From positions 1 through 54,948 of the forward strand of contig NZ_JACIXG010000031.1 in NCBI RefSeq assembly GCF_014360585.1: 54,948 nucleotides of DNA, read 5' to 3'. Below, one piece after another: positions 43,223-50,764 of the stretch. The notes beneath the pieces are model-generated. The model was not told the origin of the DNA and searched no databases. It saw only the letters and a list, made by a program, of their open reading frames with translations. The position numbers and the translations under genes are program-made. Position 1 is the stretch's first letter. The number at the start of each line of letters is the position of its first letter. The DNA is from Nocardioides sp. GTDB lineage: Bacteria; Actinomycetota; Actinomycetes; Propionibacteriales; Nocardioidaceae.

Positions 43223-44182
43223 ATGCGGTTCAACCCGAAGGCCAGACTCGACACCAGCCGGACGTCCGGTGGCGGTGGCCGCGGCGGCTTCGGTGGCGGC
43301 GGTGGTGGCGCCCGGATCCCGATCCCCGGCGGCAGGGCCGGCGGCGGGATCGGCACCGTCATCGTGCTGCTGATCTTCTTCCTCGTCACCCAGTGCACCG
43401 GCGTCGGCCCGCAGGTTCTCGGGGACGGCGGCGGCTCGACGTCGGTCGGCACCGGCACCTTCGGCGGCATGCAGAGCGCCGAGGGCGGCAACACCGGCGA
43501 CTTCGGGTCGTGCCGGACCGGCGAGGACGCCAACAACGACGAGTACTGCGCGCTGGTGGCGCTGGAGAACTCGATGACCGGCTACTGGGACTCCCACCGC
43601 GACCTCTCCGGCCGTTTCCAGCCCGAGCAGGCGGTCGTGATCTTCTCCGACCAGGTCCAGACCGGTGGCTGCGGCGCCGCATCGAGCTCCGTCGGGCCGT
43701 TCTACTGCCCGGCCGACCAGACCATCTACCTCGACCCGACCTTCTTCGACTCGATCTTCGAGCAGCTCGGAGGCCAGGACACCACCTTCGTACGCGCCTA
43801 CGTGCTCGCTCACGAGTACGGCCACCACATCCAGAACCTGCTCGGCACCATGGGCCAGGTGCGCACCCAGCAGGGCCCCGACTCCGACGCGGTTCGTCTG
43901 GAGCTGCAGGCCGACTGCTACGCCGGTATGTGGACCGCCGCCGCAGAGGGCGACGGCTTCATCCAGGACATCACCGAGCAGGACATCGCCGAGGGCATCG
44001 ACGCCGCCAAGACCGTCGGCGACGACCACATCCAGTCGAGGACGACCGGCCGCGTCGACACCTCCTCGTTCACCCACGGCTCCTCCGAGCAGCGGATCGC
44101 CTGGTTCCGCAAGGGCATGACCAACCCCGACTCGATCGCCGGGTGCGACACGTTCCGGGCTCGGGATCTGGACAACCCGTAG
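43223..44182 (+). CDS. Neutral zinc metallopeptidase (YpfJ family)
   Basis: A 319-residue membrane-anchored protein: basic, glycine-rich N-terminus, one span (about 38-55, TVIVLLIFFLVTQCTGVG), then an external peptidase domain. The zinc-binding motif HEYGHH is in YVLAHEYGHHIQNL, and the third ligand is likely E in ELQADCYAGMW. Pairs of Cys (C94/C109 region and C150/C160) suggest disulfides. The ATG at 43223 follows GGGGGA. A palindromic element follows its stop. Confidence 0.92.
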   Translation: MRFNPKARLDTSRTSGGGGRGGFGGGGGGARIPIPGGRAGGGIGTVIVLLIFFLVTQCTGVGPQVLGDGGGSTSVGTGTFGGMQSAEGGNTGDFGSCRTGEDANNDEYCALVALENSMTGYWDSHRDLSGRFQPEQAVVIFSDQVQTGGCGAASSSVGPFYCPADQTIYLDPTFFDSIFEQLGGQDTTFVRAYVLAHEYGHHIQNLLGTMGQVRTQQGPDSDAVRLELQADCYAGMWTAAAEGDGFIQDITEQDIAEGIDAAKTVGDDHIQSRTTGRVDTSSFTHGSSEQRIAWFRKGMTNPDSIAGCDTFRARDLDNP

Positions 44183-44187
44183 CAGTC

Positions 44188-44305
44188 CTCGCTGGTCGAG
44201 CCGGAGTCGTGAGGAACGAGCGACTCCGTGTCGAGACCAACACATTCCCATCGCGACTGTGTTGGTCTCGACACGCTCGCTGGCGCTCGCTGCTCGACCA
44301 GCGAG
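44188..44305. repeat. Large palindromic element between convergent genes
   Basis: Outer arms CTCGCTGGTCGAGC (44188) and GCTCGACCAGCGAG (ending 44305) enclose perfect 17-bp inner arms GTGTCGAGACCAACACA (44228-44244) and complement (44258-44274). The right copy also has tandem GCTCGCTG. It resembles a palindromic repeat I recall as frequent in Nocardioidaceae and related actinobacteria. It separates the convergent metallopeptidase and kinase genes and should terminate both. Confidence 0.82.
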
Positions 44306-44310
44306 AACCG

Positions 44311-45222
44311 TCACATGTCGAGCAGCGCCTCGACCAGCGGAGCCTGCTTCTGCAGCGTACGCAGGTGCGGCGCGACCGCGGGGTGGCGGAACTTCGCGAG
44401 CAACGGGCCCTCCCCCGGAGTGATCCGGCTCAGCGCCCACTCGGCCCGGCTCATGGCGGTGTAGACGGCACAGATCTGCGCTCCCAGGGTCGCCTCCTCG
44501 CGAGTCGCGAGCCCGGCGGGCAAGCCCAGGGCGTACGCCTCCAGCAGCGGTTCGAACGCCTCCCTGGCGTGCAGCAGATAGAGCCCGAGGTCGCCGCCGA
44601 CGGGACCACGGCCGATGCTCGACCAGTCGATCGCGATCAGCCGCTCGCCGTCCTCGGTACGGCCGACGAGGTTCTGCGGCGCGGGGTCTCCGTGCTGGGC
44701 GACCTGGGGAAGCTCGTCGAGGAGGTCGATGAAGTGCCCGCGACGCTCCCAGAGGACGTGGGCGATGTCCGAGGCGGTCGTACGCATCATGGTCGGCCAG
44801 CCGCCGTTGTACTCCACCCGCGCCATCCGGTCGCGGAACTGGTCCCGCGCGAGCCAGCGGGCCTCGCCGAGGTCCGCCTCGGCGAAGCGGCCCATCGAGA
44901 GCGCCGCGAAGAGCCCGGAGTTGGCGGCGTCCTCGACCCAGTCGGTGGTCAGCGTGATCCCCTCGTCGTCCTCGGCGACGCTCGTGCGCGCCCCGATCAT
45001 GCCGGGGGTGTCGTCGACGAGACCCGAGATGGCGACGTCTGCGGCCCGGCGCCAGTAGGCGAAATGTCGCCGACGGCTCAGCTCGGCCGGATCGTACGTC
45101 CCCGGCCGCCCGAGCCGCTTGATCACGACGGGCTCCTCGCCCACGGCGGTGCGCCAGACCCCCAGCGTGGAGGGTCCGGTGCCTCCGGGAAGGACGAGCC
45201 ACCCGGGGTCGGGCTGCCACAT
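44311..45222 (-). CDS. Aminoglycoside phosphotransferase-fold kinase
   Basis: A 303-residue APH-fold protein. Catalytic loop HGDPAPQN (about residue 186) and metal-binding IDWSSIGRGPVGGDLG match the family. The N-terminal VVIKRLGRP is the Lys-containing nucleotide segment. Many such proteins phosphorylate small molecules other than drugs, so resistance should not be assumed. The ATG at 45222 is chosen because TACTTT ends 7 nt upstream; a long open frame extending to 45873 is antisense to the next gene. Confidence 0.87.
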   Translation of the reverse strand: MWQPDPGWLVLPGGTGPSTLGVWRTAVGEEPVVIKRLGRPGTYDPAELSRRRHFAYWRRAADVAISGLVDDTPGMIGARTSVAEDDEGITLTTDWVEDAANSGLFAALSMGRFAEADLGEARWLARDQFRDRMARVEYNGGWPTMMRTTASDIAHVLWERRGHFIDLLDELPQVAQHGDPAPQNLVGRTEDGERLIAIDWSSIGRGPVGGDLGLYLLHAREAFEPLLEAYALGLPAGLATREEATLGAQICAVYTAMSRAEWALSRITPGEGPLLAKFRHPAVAPHLRTLQKQAPLVEALLDM

Positions 45223-45229
45223 GCTTGCC

Positions 45230-45317
45230 AAAGTAGCGCATCCTCGCAGGTCGAAAGGGCATTCACCGCCGGGGCGCCACGACAGGATGCTGAGTCCGAG
45301 GCTGGGGCCGATATGGT
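45230..45317. promoter_or_regulatory. Divergent leaderless -10 boxes
   Basis: TACTTT (45230-45235, minus) ends 7 nt before the kinase ATG, and TATGGT (45312-45317, plus) ends 7 nt before the ATG at 45325. -35 boxes are not clear. Confidence 0.5.
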
Positions 45318-45324
45318 TGTGCCG

Positions 45325-45765
45325 ATGTCCGAGACTGACTATTGCGAGCTGTGCGACCTGCCGTTGTCGCAGTGCATCCATGGGCGGCCCCCGGCCCCGC
45401 CCGCTCCGGCTCCCCCCGCGAAGAGGGCAGCGAAGCCGGCGACCAGGACGCGCAAGACCACGACGAGCACGACGGCCGCCGCGCCGAAGGTCGTCACCAA
45501 GTCCGCTCCCCGCAAGTGGACCCCACCTGCCGCCTTCGCGCCGCTCATCCTCGAGATCCTCGAGAGCGCCGGCGGCTCGATGTCCGCGGACGACGTTCTC
45601 GACGAGCTCGAGAGCCAGCTGGCCGACAGCCTCCTCCCGGGCGACTTCGAGACCACGCCGGAAGGCGAGCTCCGCTGGCGCTACGCGGCGCGGCGCGCCC
45701 GCCAGACGCTCCTGACCGACGGCTCTATGGTCAAGGGTTCGCCGGGAGTCTGGCAGCTCCCGTGA
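45325..45765 (+). CDS. Cys-motif protein with winged-helix C-terminus
   Basis: A 146-residue protein. The N-terminus DYCELCDLPLSQCIHG is a likely metal-binding CxxC...C..H knuckle. A Pro/Ala/Lys-rich linker (about 22-62) resembles DNA-binding tails. The C-terminal APLILEILESAGGSMSADDV and RRARQTLLTDGSMVKGSPGVWQLP look like a HARE/winged-helix domain. A DNA-associated role is plausible but unproved. A -10 TATGGT ends 7 nt before the ATG. It converges on the acVLRF1 gene 11 nt away. Confidence 0.78.
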   Translation: MSETDYCELCDLPLSQCIHGRPPAPPAPAPPAKRAAKPATRTRKTTTSTTAAAPKVVTKSAPRKWTPPAAFAPLILEILESAGGSMSADDVLDELESQLADSLLPGDFETTPEGELRWRYAARRARQTLLTDGSMVKGSPGVWQLP

Positions 45766-45776
45766 CGTCGTAGGCG

Positions 45777-46391
45777 TCAGCCGTCGGCGTTGAGCACCTC
45801 GATCCGCACCTTCTGGGCATCCTCGATGGCCTGGTCGAGCACCGCGCGGTTGGGATCCTGCACGGCCAGCCACGGTCCGGTCACCGTGAGCTCTTGAAGC
45901 CGCCGGTCCCCGAGCACGTCGTCGACGCCCCCGTGGTCGCCGCCGGTGACGAGCGGGCCTCGCAGCCCGTCGAGGATCCGGGCGGCGTGGTCAGCCGCCG
46001 CCTCGTACGCAGCGCTGGCCTGGTTGGCCCGGCGGCGGGCGAAGCGCTGCTGGCTCCAGCCACCGGCCTTGGTCTTCCCCTGAACGTGCCGGCGCCCGAT
46101 CTTGTGTTCGGCGATGCCGCCGCCGCTCATCCGGGCGATCGCGAAACCGCCCTTGCGCACCAGCAGGATGCCCCACTGGGCCGGCGGCGCCGCGGCGACG
46201 ATGAACGCCTCTACCTCGGCCGGACCGGCGTACGTCTTCTCGAACGGCAGCGCCGCGATGAACGACGACCCGTCAGCCGCGGCACCGGTCAGCGCACCGG
46301 AGTCGACCGCCAGCCGGGTCTCACCGTGGCGCGCGGCGAAGTTGTCGACCCATCGTTGGATCCGAACGATCGGGACGGCGACGTTGGGCAT
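45777..46391 (-). CDS. acVLRF1-type peptidyl-tRNA hydrolase
   Basis: A 204-residue Vms1/eRF1-like protein. GRRHVQGKTKAGGWSQQRFA is the family's catalytic region, with the conserved GxxQ-type Gln in the QQRFARRR stretch. Members release nascent chains from stalled or split ribosomes. TAGCGT ends 6 nt before the ATG at 46391, a leaderless pattern. The next gene on the strand starts upstream, 9 nt away. Confidence 0.85.
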   Translation of the reverse strand: MPNVAVPIVRIQRWVDNFAARHGETRLAVDSGALTGAAADGSSFIAALPFEKTYAGPAEVEAFIVAAAPPAQWGILLVRKGGFAIARMSGGGIAEHKIGRRHVQGKTKAGGWSQQRFARRRANQASAAYEAAADHAARILDGLRGPLVTGGDHGGVDDVLGDRRLQELTVTGPWLAVQDPNRAVLDQAIEDAQKVRIEVLNADG

Positions 46392-46400
46392 GTCAGTACG

Positions 46401-46763
46401 CTACCGGTCCAGGTCGCGCAGCAGTCGTGCCGGCGCGATGTGCCGGTAGGCGTCCTCGCAGATCTCGGCGACCTCGCCCCAGTCGACCTCACCGTCGAGC
46501 CGCATGCCGACCCAGCCGCGGCCGCCGACGTAGGGAGGTACGAAGAAGCGCTCGGGGTCCGCCCCGACGACCTCGTCCTGCGCCCCCGCCGCCGCGGCCG
46601 CCCACAGGTGCGGCTCATCGCGCCGGTGATGGCCGTGCGGCCACAGCATCACGAACTGCTTCCTCACGAAGAACCCGGGCGCACCGTGGGTGACCCGCTC
46701 GGCGCTCTCCGGGAACCGGAGACAGATCTCCCGGACCCGGTCGGTCAGCTGCTGCGGTGTCAT
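46401..46763 (-). CDS. MmcQ/YjbR family protein
   Basis: A 120-residue single-domain protein with ICLRFPESAERVTHGAPGFFVRKQFVML (12-39 region), PPYVGGRGWVGMRLDG and AEICEDAYRHIAPARLL, which fit the MmcQ/YjbR (CyaY-like fold) family. Function is not defined; DNA binding has been suggested for some members. It lies between acVLRF1 and the acetyltransferase on the same strand. Confidence 0.88.
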   Translation of the reverse strand: MTPQQLTDRVREICLRFPESAERVTHGAPGFFVRKQFVMLWPHGHHRRDEPHLWAAAAAGAQDEVVGADPERFFVPPYVGGRGWVGMRLDGEVDWGEVAEICEDAYRHIAPARLLRDLDR

Positions 46764-46770
46764 ACGCCCA

Positions 46771-47329
46771 TCATCCGACCTCTCGGATCACTCGCGCGGG
46801 TACGCCCGCCGCGACGACCCGATCAGGGATATCGCTGAGCACCACGCTTCCCGCACCGATCACGGAGTCGGCGCCGATCGTGACACCCGCACAGACCGTC
46901 ACACTGGTCCCCAGCCAGACGTTTGCACCGACCTCGATCGGCAGCGCCCGCTCCCAGCCCTCGCCCCTCAGCTCAGGATCGTCGACCGGATGCAGGGCGG
47001 TCACCAGCTGGGCACCGGGCCCGATGCGAACCTCGGCGCCGATCCGGATCGGCGCATCGTCCATGAAGAAGGCGTTGGCGTTCACGAACGCCCGGTCCTC
47101 CAGGCTGATGTTGTAGCCGTAGGGGCACTGGAAGCGAGGTACGACCTCGACGCCCCGAGCCGACCTCGCCGAGCAGGTCACGCAGCACGCGGTGGCGTAC
47201 GTCGTCATCGTCTGCGCCGGCCCCGTTGAAGACATCCAGCGCGCGCCAGCAGTCGCGGCGGAGCTTCTGGAGCTCGGCATCGTCGAGGTACCAATCGCCC
47301 GCCTCCAGCCGGGCCCGCTGCTCGCCCAC
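46771..47329 (-). pseudogene. maa: Maltose O-acetyltransferase-like gene with frameshift
   Basis: The N-terminal part, from GTG 47329, reads GEQRARLEAGDWYLDDAELQ and continues through VLRDLLGEVGSG, the Mac domain. The rest is in another frame from GVEVVPRFQCPYGYNISL to the end at 46771, the left-handed beta-helix acetyltransferase with NANAFFMDDAPIRIG and GSVVLSDIPDRVVAAGVPARVI. Deleting one base from the CCCC run at 47153-47156 (GGGG on the coding strand) restores a full-length protein of about 185 residues. Either an inactive gene or a base-calling error. GAGG lies 5 nt before the GTG. Confidence 0.85.
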
Positions 47330-47335
47330 AGGGCC

Positions 47336-47884
47336 TCAGTCGGGTTTCGGCCAGACCAGCTCGAAGCGCTCGAGGACAACTGGCATGTCGTTGGCAAACC
47401 CGCGGTCATGGCCGGCCTCTTCGGTGAAGAAGCGCTCGTGGACCTCGCGCCAGTGCTCCAGGGAGCCGTCGCCCTCACCCTCTGCCAGGGCGTGCTCGGC
47501 GGAGACCTCGTCGAACGGCACCACGTCAACGGCAGTCGTCACGACCAAGGCGCGCGGGTGACCGGCGCCGTCGAGCACGATCCCGAGGGTGCCGATGGTC
47601 GGGATCGGCTCCTCGGCGGCCTCGTAGTCCCACATCGCCGAGGCGGTCGCCGTCTTCACGCCCTCGAGGACGAGCTCGAGAAGCTCGTTGGACTGCTCCG
47701 GCGTGCCCCCGAACGCCCATGCCGGCGGCTGCAGCGCCTCCAACGGCGACGCGCCGAAGTAGCCAGGCGCGGCGCTGAGGTGGGCGTGGTGCTTCACGTC
47801 GTCCCAGAACGCGGCGACGTCAGCCTCCTGCTGGGAGTTGGACACAGGGACATCAGAAGCAGGGGTCACGGCGTCGTCACTCAT
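47336..47884 (-). CDS. ASCH domain protein
   Basis: A 182-residue protein with the ASCH pattern: AFWDDVKHHAHLS, LLELVLEGVKTATASAMWDYEAAEEPIPTIG and FDEVSAEHALAEGEGDGSLEHWREVHERFF. ASCH domains have an RNA-binding-like fold and some hydrolyse modified nucleosides. The ATG at 47884 is preferred over GTG 47893. It starts the run that continues into the acetyltransferase 6 nt later. Confidence 0.9.
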   Translation of the reverse strand: MSDDAVTPASDVPVSNSQQEADVAAFWDDVKHHAHLSAAPGYFGASPLEALQPPAWAFGGTPEQSNELLELVLEGVKTATASAMWDYEAAEEPIPTIGTLGIVLDGAGHPRALVVTTAVDVVPFDEVSAEHALAEGEGDGSLEHWREVHERFFTEEAGHDRGFANDMPVVLERFELVWPKPD

Positions 47885-47909
47885 GCACGACACTCAATCA
47901 CAGTTCGGC

Positions 47910-48752
47910 CTAGCCGTGGCGGGACTCGACGGACGTCGGCGGCGTGGCCGATCGAGCCATCACCATACGAGCCTCGGCGTGCCAGCCGAGGCCGGCGTAG
48001 AGGGGCTCGCCCATCTCGCTGGCGACCAGGAGACCGCGGACCGCGCCCGCGTCTCGGGCCGCTGCGACGAGCAGACCCATGACCGCGCCGCCGAGCCCAC
48101 GGCGCCGGTGCTCAGGGTCGGTCTTGATCCGGTCGGCGACGGCATCGGTGCCGATGACCGCCATCTGCCCGGTAGCCGTCACCGTCTCCCCAGCACGCAC
48201 CGTCACCGTGATGATGCCGCCGTCACGCTCCACCTCGGCGCGGTAGCTCACCGGGAGGTCGCGGGACGGGTGGTCGGCGAGGTCGATGGACATCAGCGCC
48301 TCCTCCCCGTCGGCCTGCAGCCCGCCCTCGGCGAACCACGGACGTACGCTGCCGGGCGAGTCGGTCACCACCGACAACCAGGCCTCAGGTGTGGCCCGGG
48401 CCGTGTCGACCAGACCGGCGAGCGTGTCCGGGGCATCGGTCGCCACCCACTCGACCCGGCGTCCAGGCTCCCCGACCTCGACGCGTACGCCGCCAGGGAC
48501 CGCCTCGGGGCGCGGGAAGCCCCGCGAGTAGGCCCAGCCCCGGGCCCACCGGGAGACCAGCTCGGGGAGGTCGGCGTCCTGCGCCGCGGCGGCGAGGGCG
48601 GCCTGGCGACCGCGATACCACTCCCCCAGCACCGTCGCGACCAGCACGAGCGCAGCGAGCCCGATCGCCAGCAGATCCAAGGTCACCAGCCCGACCAGCG
48701 TGATCGCCACCGCGGCGATGTATCCGAACCAGATCCGACCGGGAGCCTCCAC
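47910..48752 (-). CDS. GNAT acetyltransferase with N-terminal membrane hairpin
   Basis: A 280-residue protein. The first 45 residues hold two hydrophobic helices (IWFGYIAAVAITLVGLVTL and LLAIGLAALVLVATVLGEW). The C-terminal half is a GNAT domain with the acetyl-CoA segment TDPEHRRRGLGGAVMGLLV and GEPLYAGLGW. Membrane tethering of a GNAT is unusual. The GTG at 48752 is chosen because TAGGCT lies 8 nt upstream; the longer open frame covers the neighbouring gene in another frame. Acceptor substrate unknown. Confidence 0.78.
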   Translation of the reverse strand: MEAPGRIWFGYIAAVAITLVGLVTLDLLAIGLAALVLVATVLGEWYRGRQAALAAAAQDADLPELVSRWARGWAYSRGFPRPEAVPGGVRVEVGEPGRRVEWVATDAPDTLAGLVDTARATPEAWLSVVTDSPGSVRPWFAEGGLQADGEEALMSIDLADHPSRDLPVSYRAEVERDGGIITVTVRAGETVTATGQMAVIGTDAVADRIKTDPEHRRRGLGGAVMGLLVAAARDAGAVRGLLVASEMGEPLYAGLGWHAEARMVMARSATPPTSVESRHG

Positions 48753-48783
48753 GTCCGCGGAGCCTACCCGCCGGTCGGCCTCC

Positions 48784-49413
48784 TCAGGCGATCCGCTCGC
48801 GCAACCTCGCCACCCCTGGTCCGTCGAGGTCCGCCAACGCTGCCGGCCGACCGGCCAGGGCCATCGCCAGGGCCTCGCTGGGACCGGCGACCTCCGCGCC
48901 GGTGCCCCAGGACCAGTCCTGGTCGGTCGTACGCAGCGCGAGCCCGTCGAGCCGGCCGGCCGGGACGACCCCGAGCGAGGCCTGCTTCGTCGGCAGCCAG
49001 TCGAGGACCGCCCGCCAGTCCTCGAGCGGGACGTCCGCGTCGAGACCGAGCGGCCGGGCGCAGTCACGCAGGTGGATGCAGTGGTCGGTGAACTGCCCCA
49101 TCGGGCCGACGCCGGGCGCGGGCACCCGCTTCTCGGCGTACGTCCTCAGCAGCCCGGTCAGCTCAGCGACCGGCCGTCGCGCCTGCTCCTCCGCGATCGC
49201 GGCGGCGGCCCGGTCGATCGAGCCGCCGGCCAGCAACGTACGCCACAGCAGGCGCCCGATCCCGACCGAGAACGGCATCGCGCTGTGGCCCAGCACCTCC
49301 CTCACGGTCCAGGCCGAGCAGAGGCTCTGGGTCTCCAGCTGGGACTCGTCGAGGCTGTCGAAGAAGTCGGCGAGAAGACGGCGGTTGACTGCGGTGCGGG
49401 CGGCTACGTCCAT
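48784..49413 (-). CDS. Maleylpyruvate isomerase family mycothiol-dependent enzyme
   Basis: A 209-residue DinB-like four-helix protein. ADFFDSLDESQLETQSLCSAWTVREVLGH carries the conserved W-x-V-x-E/D-x-x-x-H (metal ligand His), and FTDHCIHLRDCARPLGL the other His residues. Family members use mycothiol. The substrate is unknown. The ATG at 49413 is chosen because homology begins there; upstream codons in the open frame cover the promoter of the whiB leader. Confidence 0.85.
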   Translation of the reverse strand: MDVAARTAVNRRLLADFFDSLDESQLETQSLCSAWTVREVLGHSAMPFSVGIGRLLWRTLLAGGSIDRAAAAIAEEQARRPVAELTGLLRTYAEKRVPAPGVGPMGQFTDHCIHLRDCARPLGLDADVPLEDWRAVLDWLPTKQASLGVVPAGRLDGLALRTTDQDWSWGTGAEVAGPSEALAMALAGRPAALADLDGPGVARLRERIA

Positions 49414-49474
49414 GGCTTCACTTTGCCAAACAAACCAGTGGCCGCGCAGGGGTCCGGTCAGTAGCGTTGAGGAC

Positions 49475-49561
49475 ATGCGCAAGTGCATCAACACCTACGA
49501 CGTCCCGAGCCAGCCGGTCCGGGACGTGGAGTTTGCGCGCATGGAGCCGCAGCAGACGTAG
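49475..49561 (+). CDS. Short upstream ORF (candidate leader peptide) before whiB
   Basis: A 28-codon frame starting MRKCINTYDVPSQP and ending PQQT. TAGCGT ends 7 nt before the ATG, so the transcript would begin at the start codon. A 7-bp hairpin (CGTCCCG/CGGGACG, 49501-49526) lies inside it, and a terminator follows 18 nt after its stop. The layout suits translation-dependent attenuation of the WhiB gene. Peptide family not recognised. Confidence 0.6.
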   Translation: MRKCINTYDVPSQPVRDVEFARMEPQQT

Positions 49562-49579
49562 GTGCTCACCGCATCCACC

Positions 49580-49612
49580 AGGGCCGCTCCGATCGACGAG
49601 GAGCGGCCCTTT
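49580..49612 (+). terminator. Terminator between leader ORF and whiB
   Basis: AGGGCCGCTCC (49580-49590) and its exact complement (49600-49610) form an 11-bp stem with a 9-nt loop, followed by TTTCCGTGTT. It lies 35 nt before the whiB start codon, in the position of an attenuator. Confidence 0.78.
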
Positions 49613-49646
49613 CCGTGTTCAGCAGCACCACCAGGAGGTGAACGAG

Positions 49647-49988
49647 ATGGAGATCATCACGCTATTCGGAGAGGGTTTCAGCTCCAAGACCTACGAGCTG
49701 ACGCTGAAGCACCCGACCCCCCGGACCGACGCCTGGGCCTGCGTGGGCGAGGACCCGGAGCTCTTTCATCCCGACGACCTCACCCAGCTCGCCGAGGCTC
49801 AGCAGGTCTGCGCAGACTGCCCGATGCGTCAGGCCTGCCTCGACCTCGGGGTCTCCCGGCGGGAGTGGGGAGTCTGGGGCGGTGTGCTTCTGGAGAGCGG
49901 CAAGCCGCGTGAGAAGCCCAGGATCCCGGGGAGAAAGCCCTACAAACGCAGCCAGGAGGCGATCGCGCGGGCGGGCCGGGTCGCCTGA
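49647..49988 (+). CDS. WhiB-family iron-sulfur regulator, WhiB7-like
   Basis: A 113-residue WhiB protein. Four cysteines that would bind a 4Fe-4S cluster are C32, C55, C58 and C64; GVWGG follows at 75-79. A basic tail KPREKPRIPGRKPYKR resembles a divergent AT-hook, as in WhiB7, the regulator of intrinsic antibiotic resistance. AGGAGGTG lies about 7 nt before the ATG. The upstream ORF and terminator support the WhiB7 assignment, as whiB7 genes are known for leader-ORF attenuation. Subfamily is inferred. Confidence 0.86.
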   Translation: MEIITLFGEGFSSKTYELTLKHPTPRTDAWACVGEDPELFHPDDLTQLAEAQQVCADCPMRQACLDLGVSRREWGVWGGVLLESGKPREKPRIPGRKPYKRSQEAIARAGRVA

Positions 49989-50041
49989 ATGATCTGGGAG
50001 TGCTCGGACGACGACCTGCACCGGACGAACGACAGGCAGAC

Positions 50042-50710
50042 CTACCCCGGTCGCCCGTTCTGATCCGGTCGAGATCCGACGCGAGCTCGAAGGCCGTCGA
50101 CGAGCACTTCCAGGCCGAAGGCGAACTGTTCGGCCGAGCCGGCGGCGGGCATGTGACCGACGGGCAGGTCGTTGTCGCTCAACGGTCCGAGAGCGTGCAC
50201 GACATCCTCCCAGCGATCGTCGCGCTGCCCGTGGGTTTCCATCGCCATGACGATCGAGCTGGACACGTAGGCGATCAACACCTGGCTCGACGCCACGGTC
50301 TCGCGGCCGCCGAGTCCAGACTCCCGCAGCGCGTCGAGCAATCCGCGGGCGATCCGCAGACCATGCGGCCCCAATGGCGGGCGGGCGGCGATATGGGGAG
50401 CGATGCCCGGATGCGCAAGCGCACCTGAGCGTACGCCGACGAGAAGGTCTCGCAACCGCACCGCCCACGGCACTTGATCATCGGGTACGACGACGTCGGC
50501 CAGTGCCAGGTCGGCAACCGCATCGAGGAGTGCGCGGCGGTTGGCGAAGTGGCGATACAGCGCCATCGGATCGCAGCCGAGGTGCGCAGCGATGCGCCGC
50601 AGCGTCATCGCGTCCGGACCCTGTTGATCACCGAGAGCGAGTGCGCTCGCCGCGATTGCTTCCGGTGACAGCGTGCCTCGGATCGATTCGCCGTTCCCTC
50701 GAGTGGCCAT
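50042..50710 (-). CDS. TetR family transcriptional regulator
   Basis: A 222-residue regulator. The HTH domain (about 15-62) has AIAASALALGDQQGPDAMTLRRIAAHLGC and MALYRHFANRRALLDAVAD; a TetR_C ligand domain follows. It diverges from a small membrane protein gene, with palindromes between. TAGATT ends 6 nt before its ATG and overlaps one palindrome, so it probably represses itself and the neighbour. Confidence 0.92.
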   Translation of the reverse strand: MATRGNGESIRGTLSPEAIAASALALGDQQGPDAMTLRRIAAHLGCDPMALYRHFANRRALLDAVADLALADVVVPDDQVPWAVRLRDLLVGVRSGALAHPGIAPHIAARPPLGPHGLRIARGLLDALRESGLGGRETVASSQVLIAYVSSSIVMAMETHGQRDDRWEDVVHALGPLSDNDLPVGHMPAAGSAEQFAFGLEVLVDGLRARVGSRPDQNGRPG

Positions 50711-50716
50711 GTCTGC

Positions 50717-50764
50717 AATCTACGCCGTAGACAACCCCACCCACACATGTCTACGGTGTAGACA
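50717..50764. promoter_or_regulatory. TetR operators and divergent leaderless promoters
   Basis: Two palindromes share the core TCTACG: TCTACG-C-CGTAGA (50719-50731) and TGTCTAC-GGT-GTAGACA (50748-50764). The first overlaps the TetR -10 TAGATT (50717-50722). The second covers the -10 TACGGT (50752-50757) and the ATG of the membrane gene. Binding is inferred. Confidence 0.78.

Noticed and set aside
44311..45222. Aminoglycoside resistance gene
   Set aside because: Only the general APH fold is visible; most chromosomal copies in actinobacteria have other substrates.
45763..45779. Stop codons of convergent genes mirrored in a small palindrome (also at 41541-41566 and 26665-26676)
   Set aside because: TGA on one strand and TCA on the other are automatically complementary, so most of the symmetry is trivial and the stems are too short.
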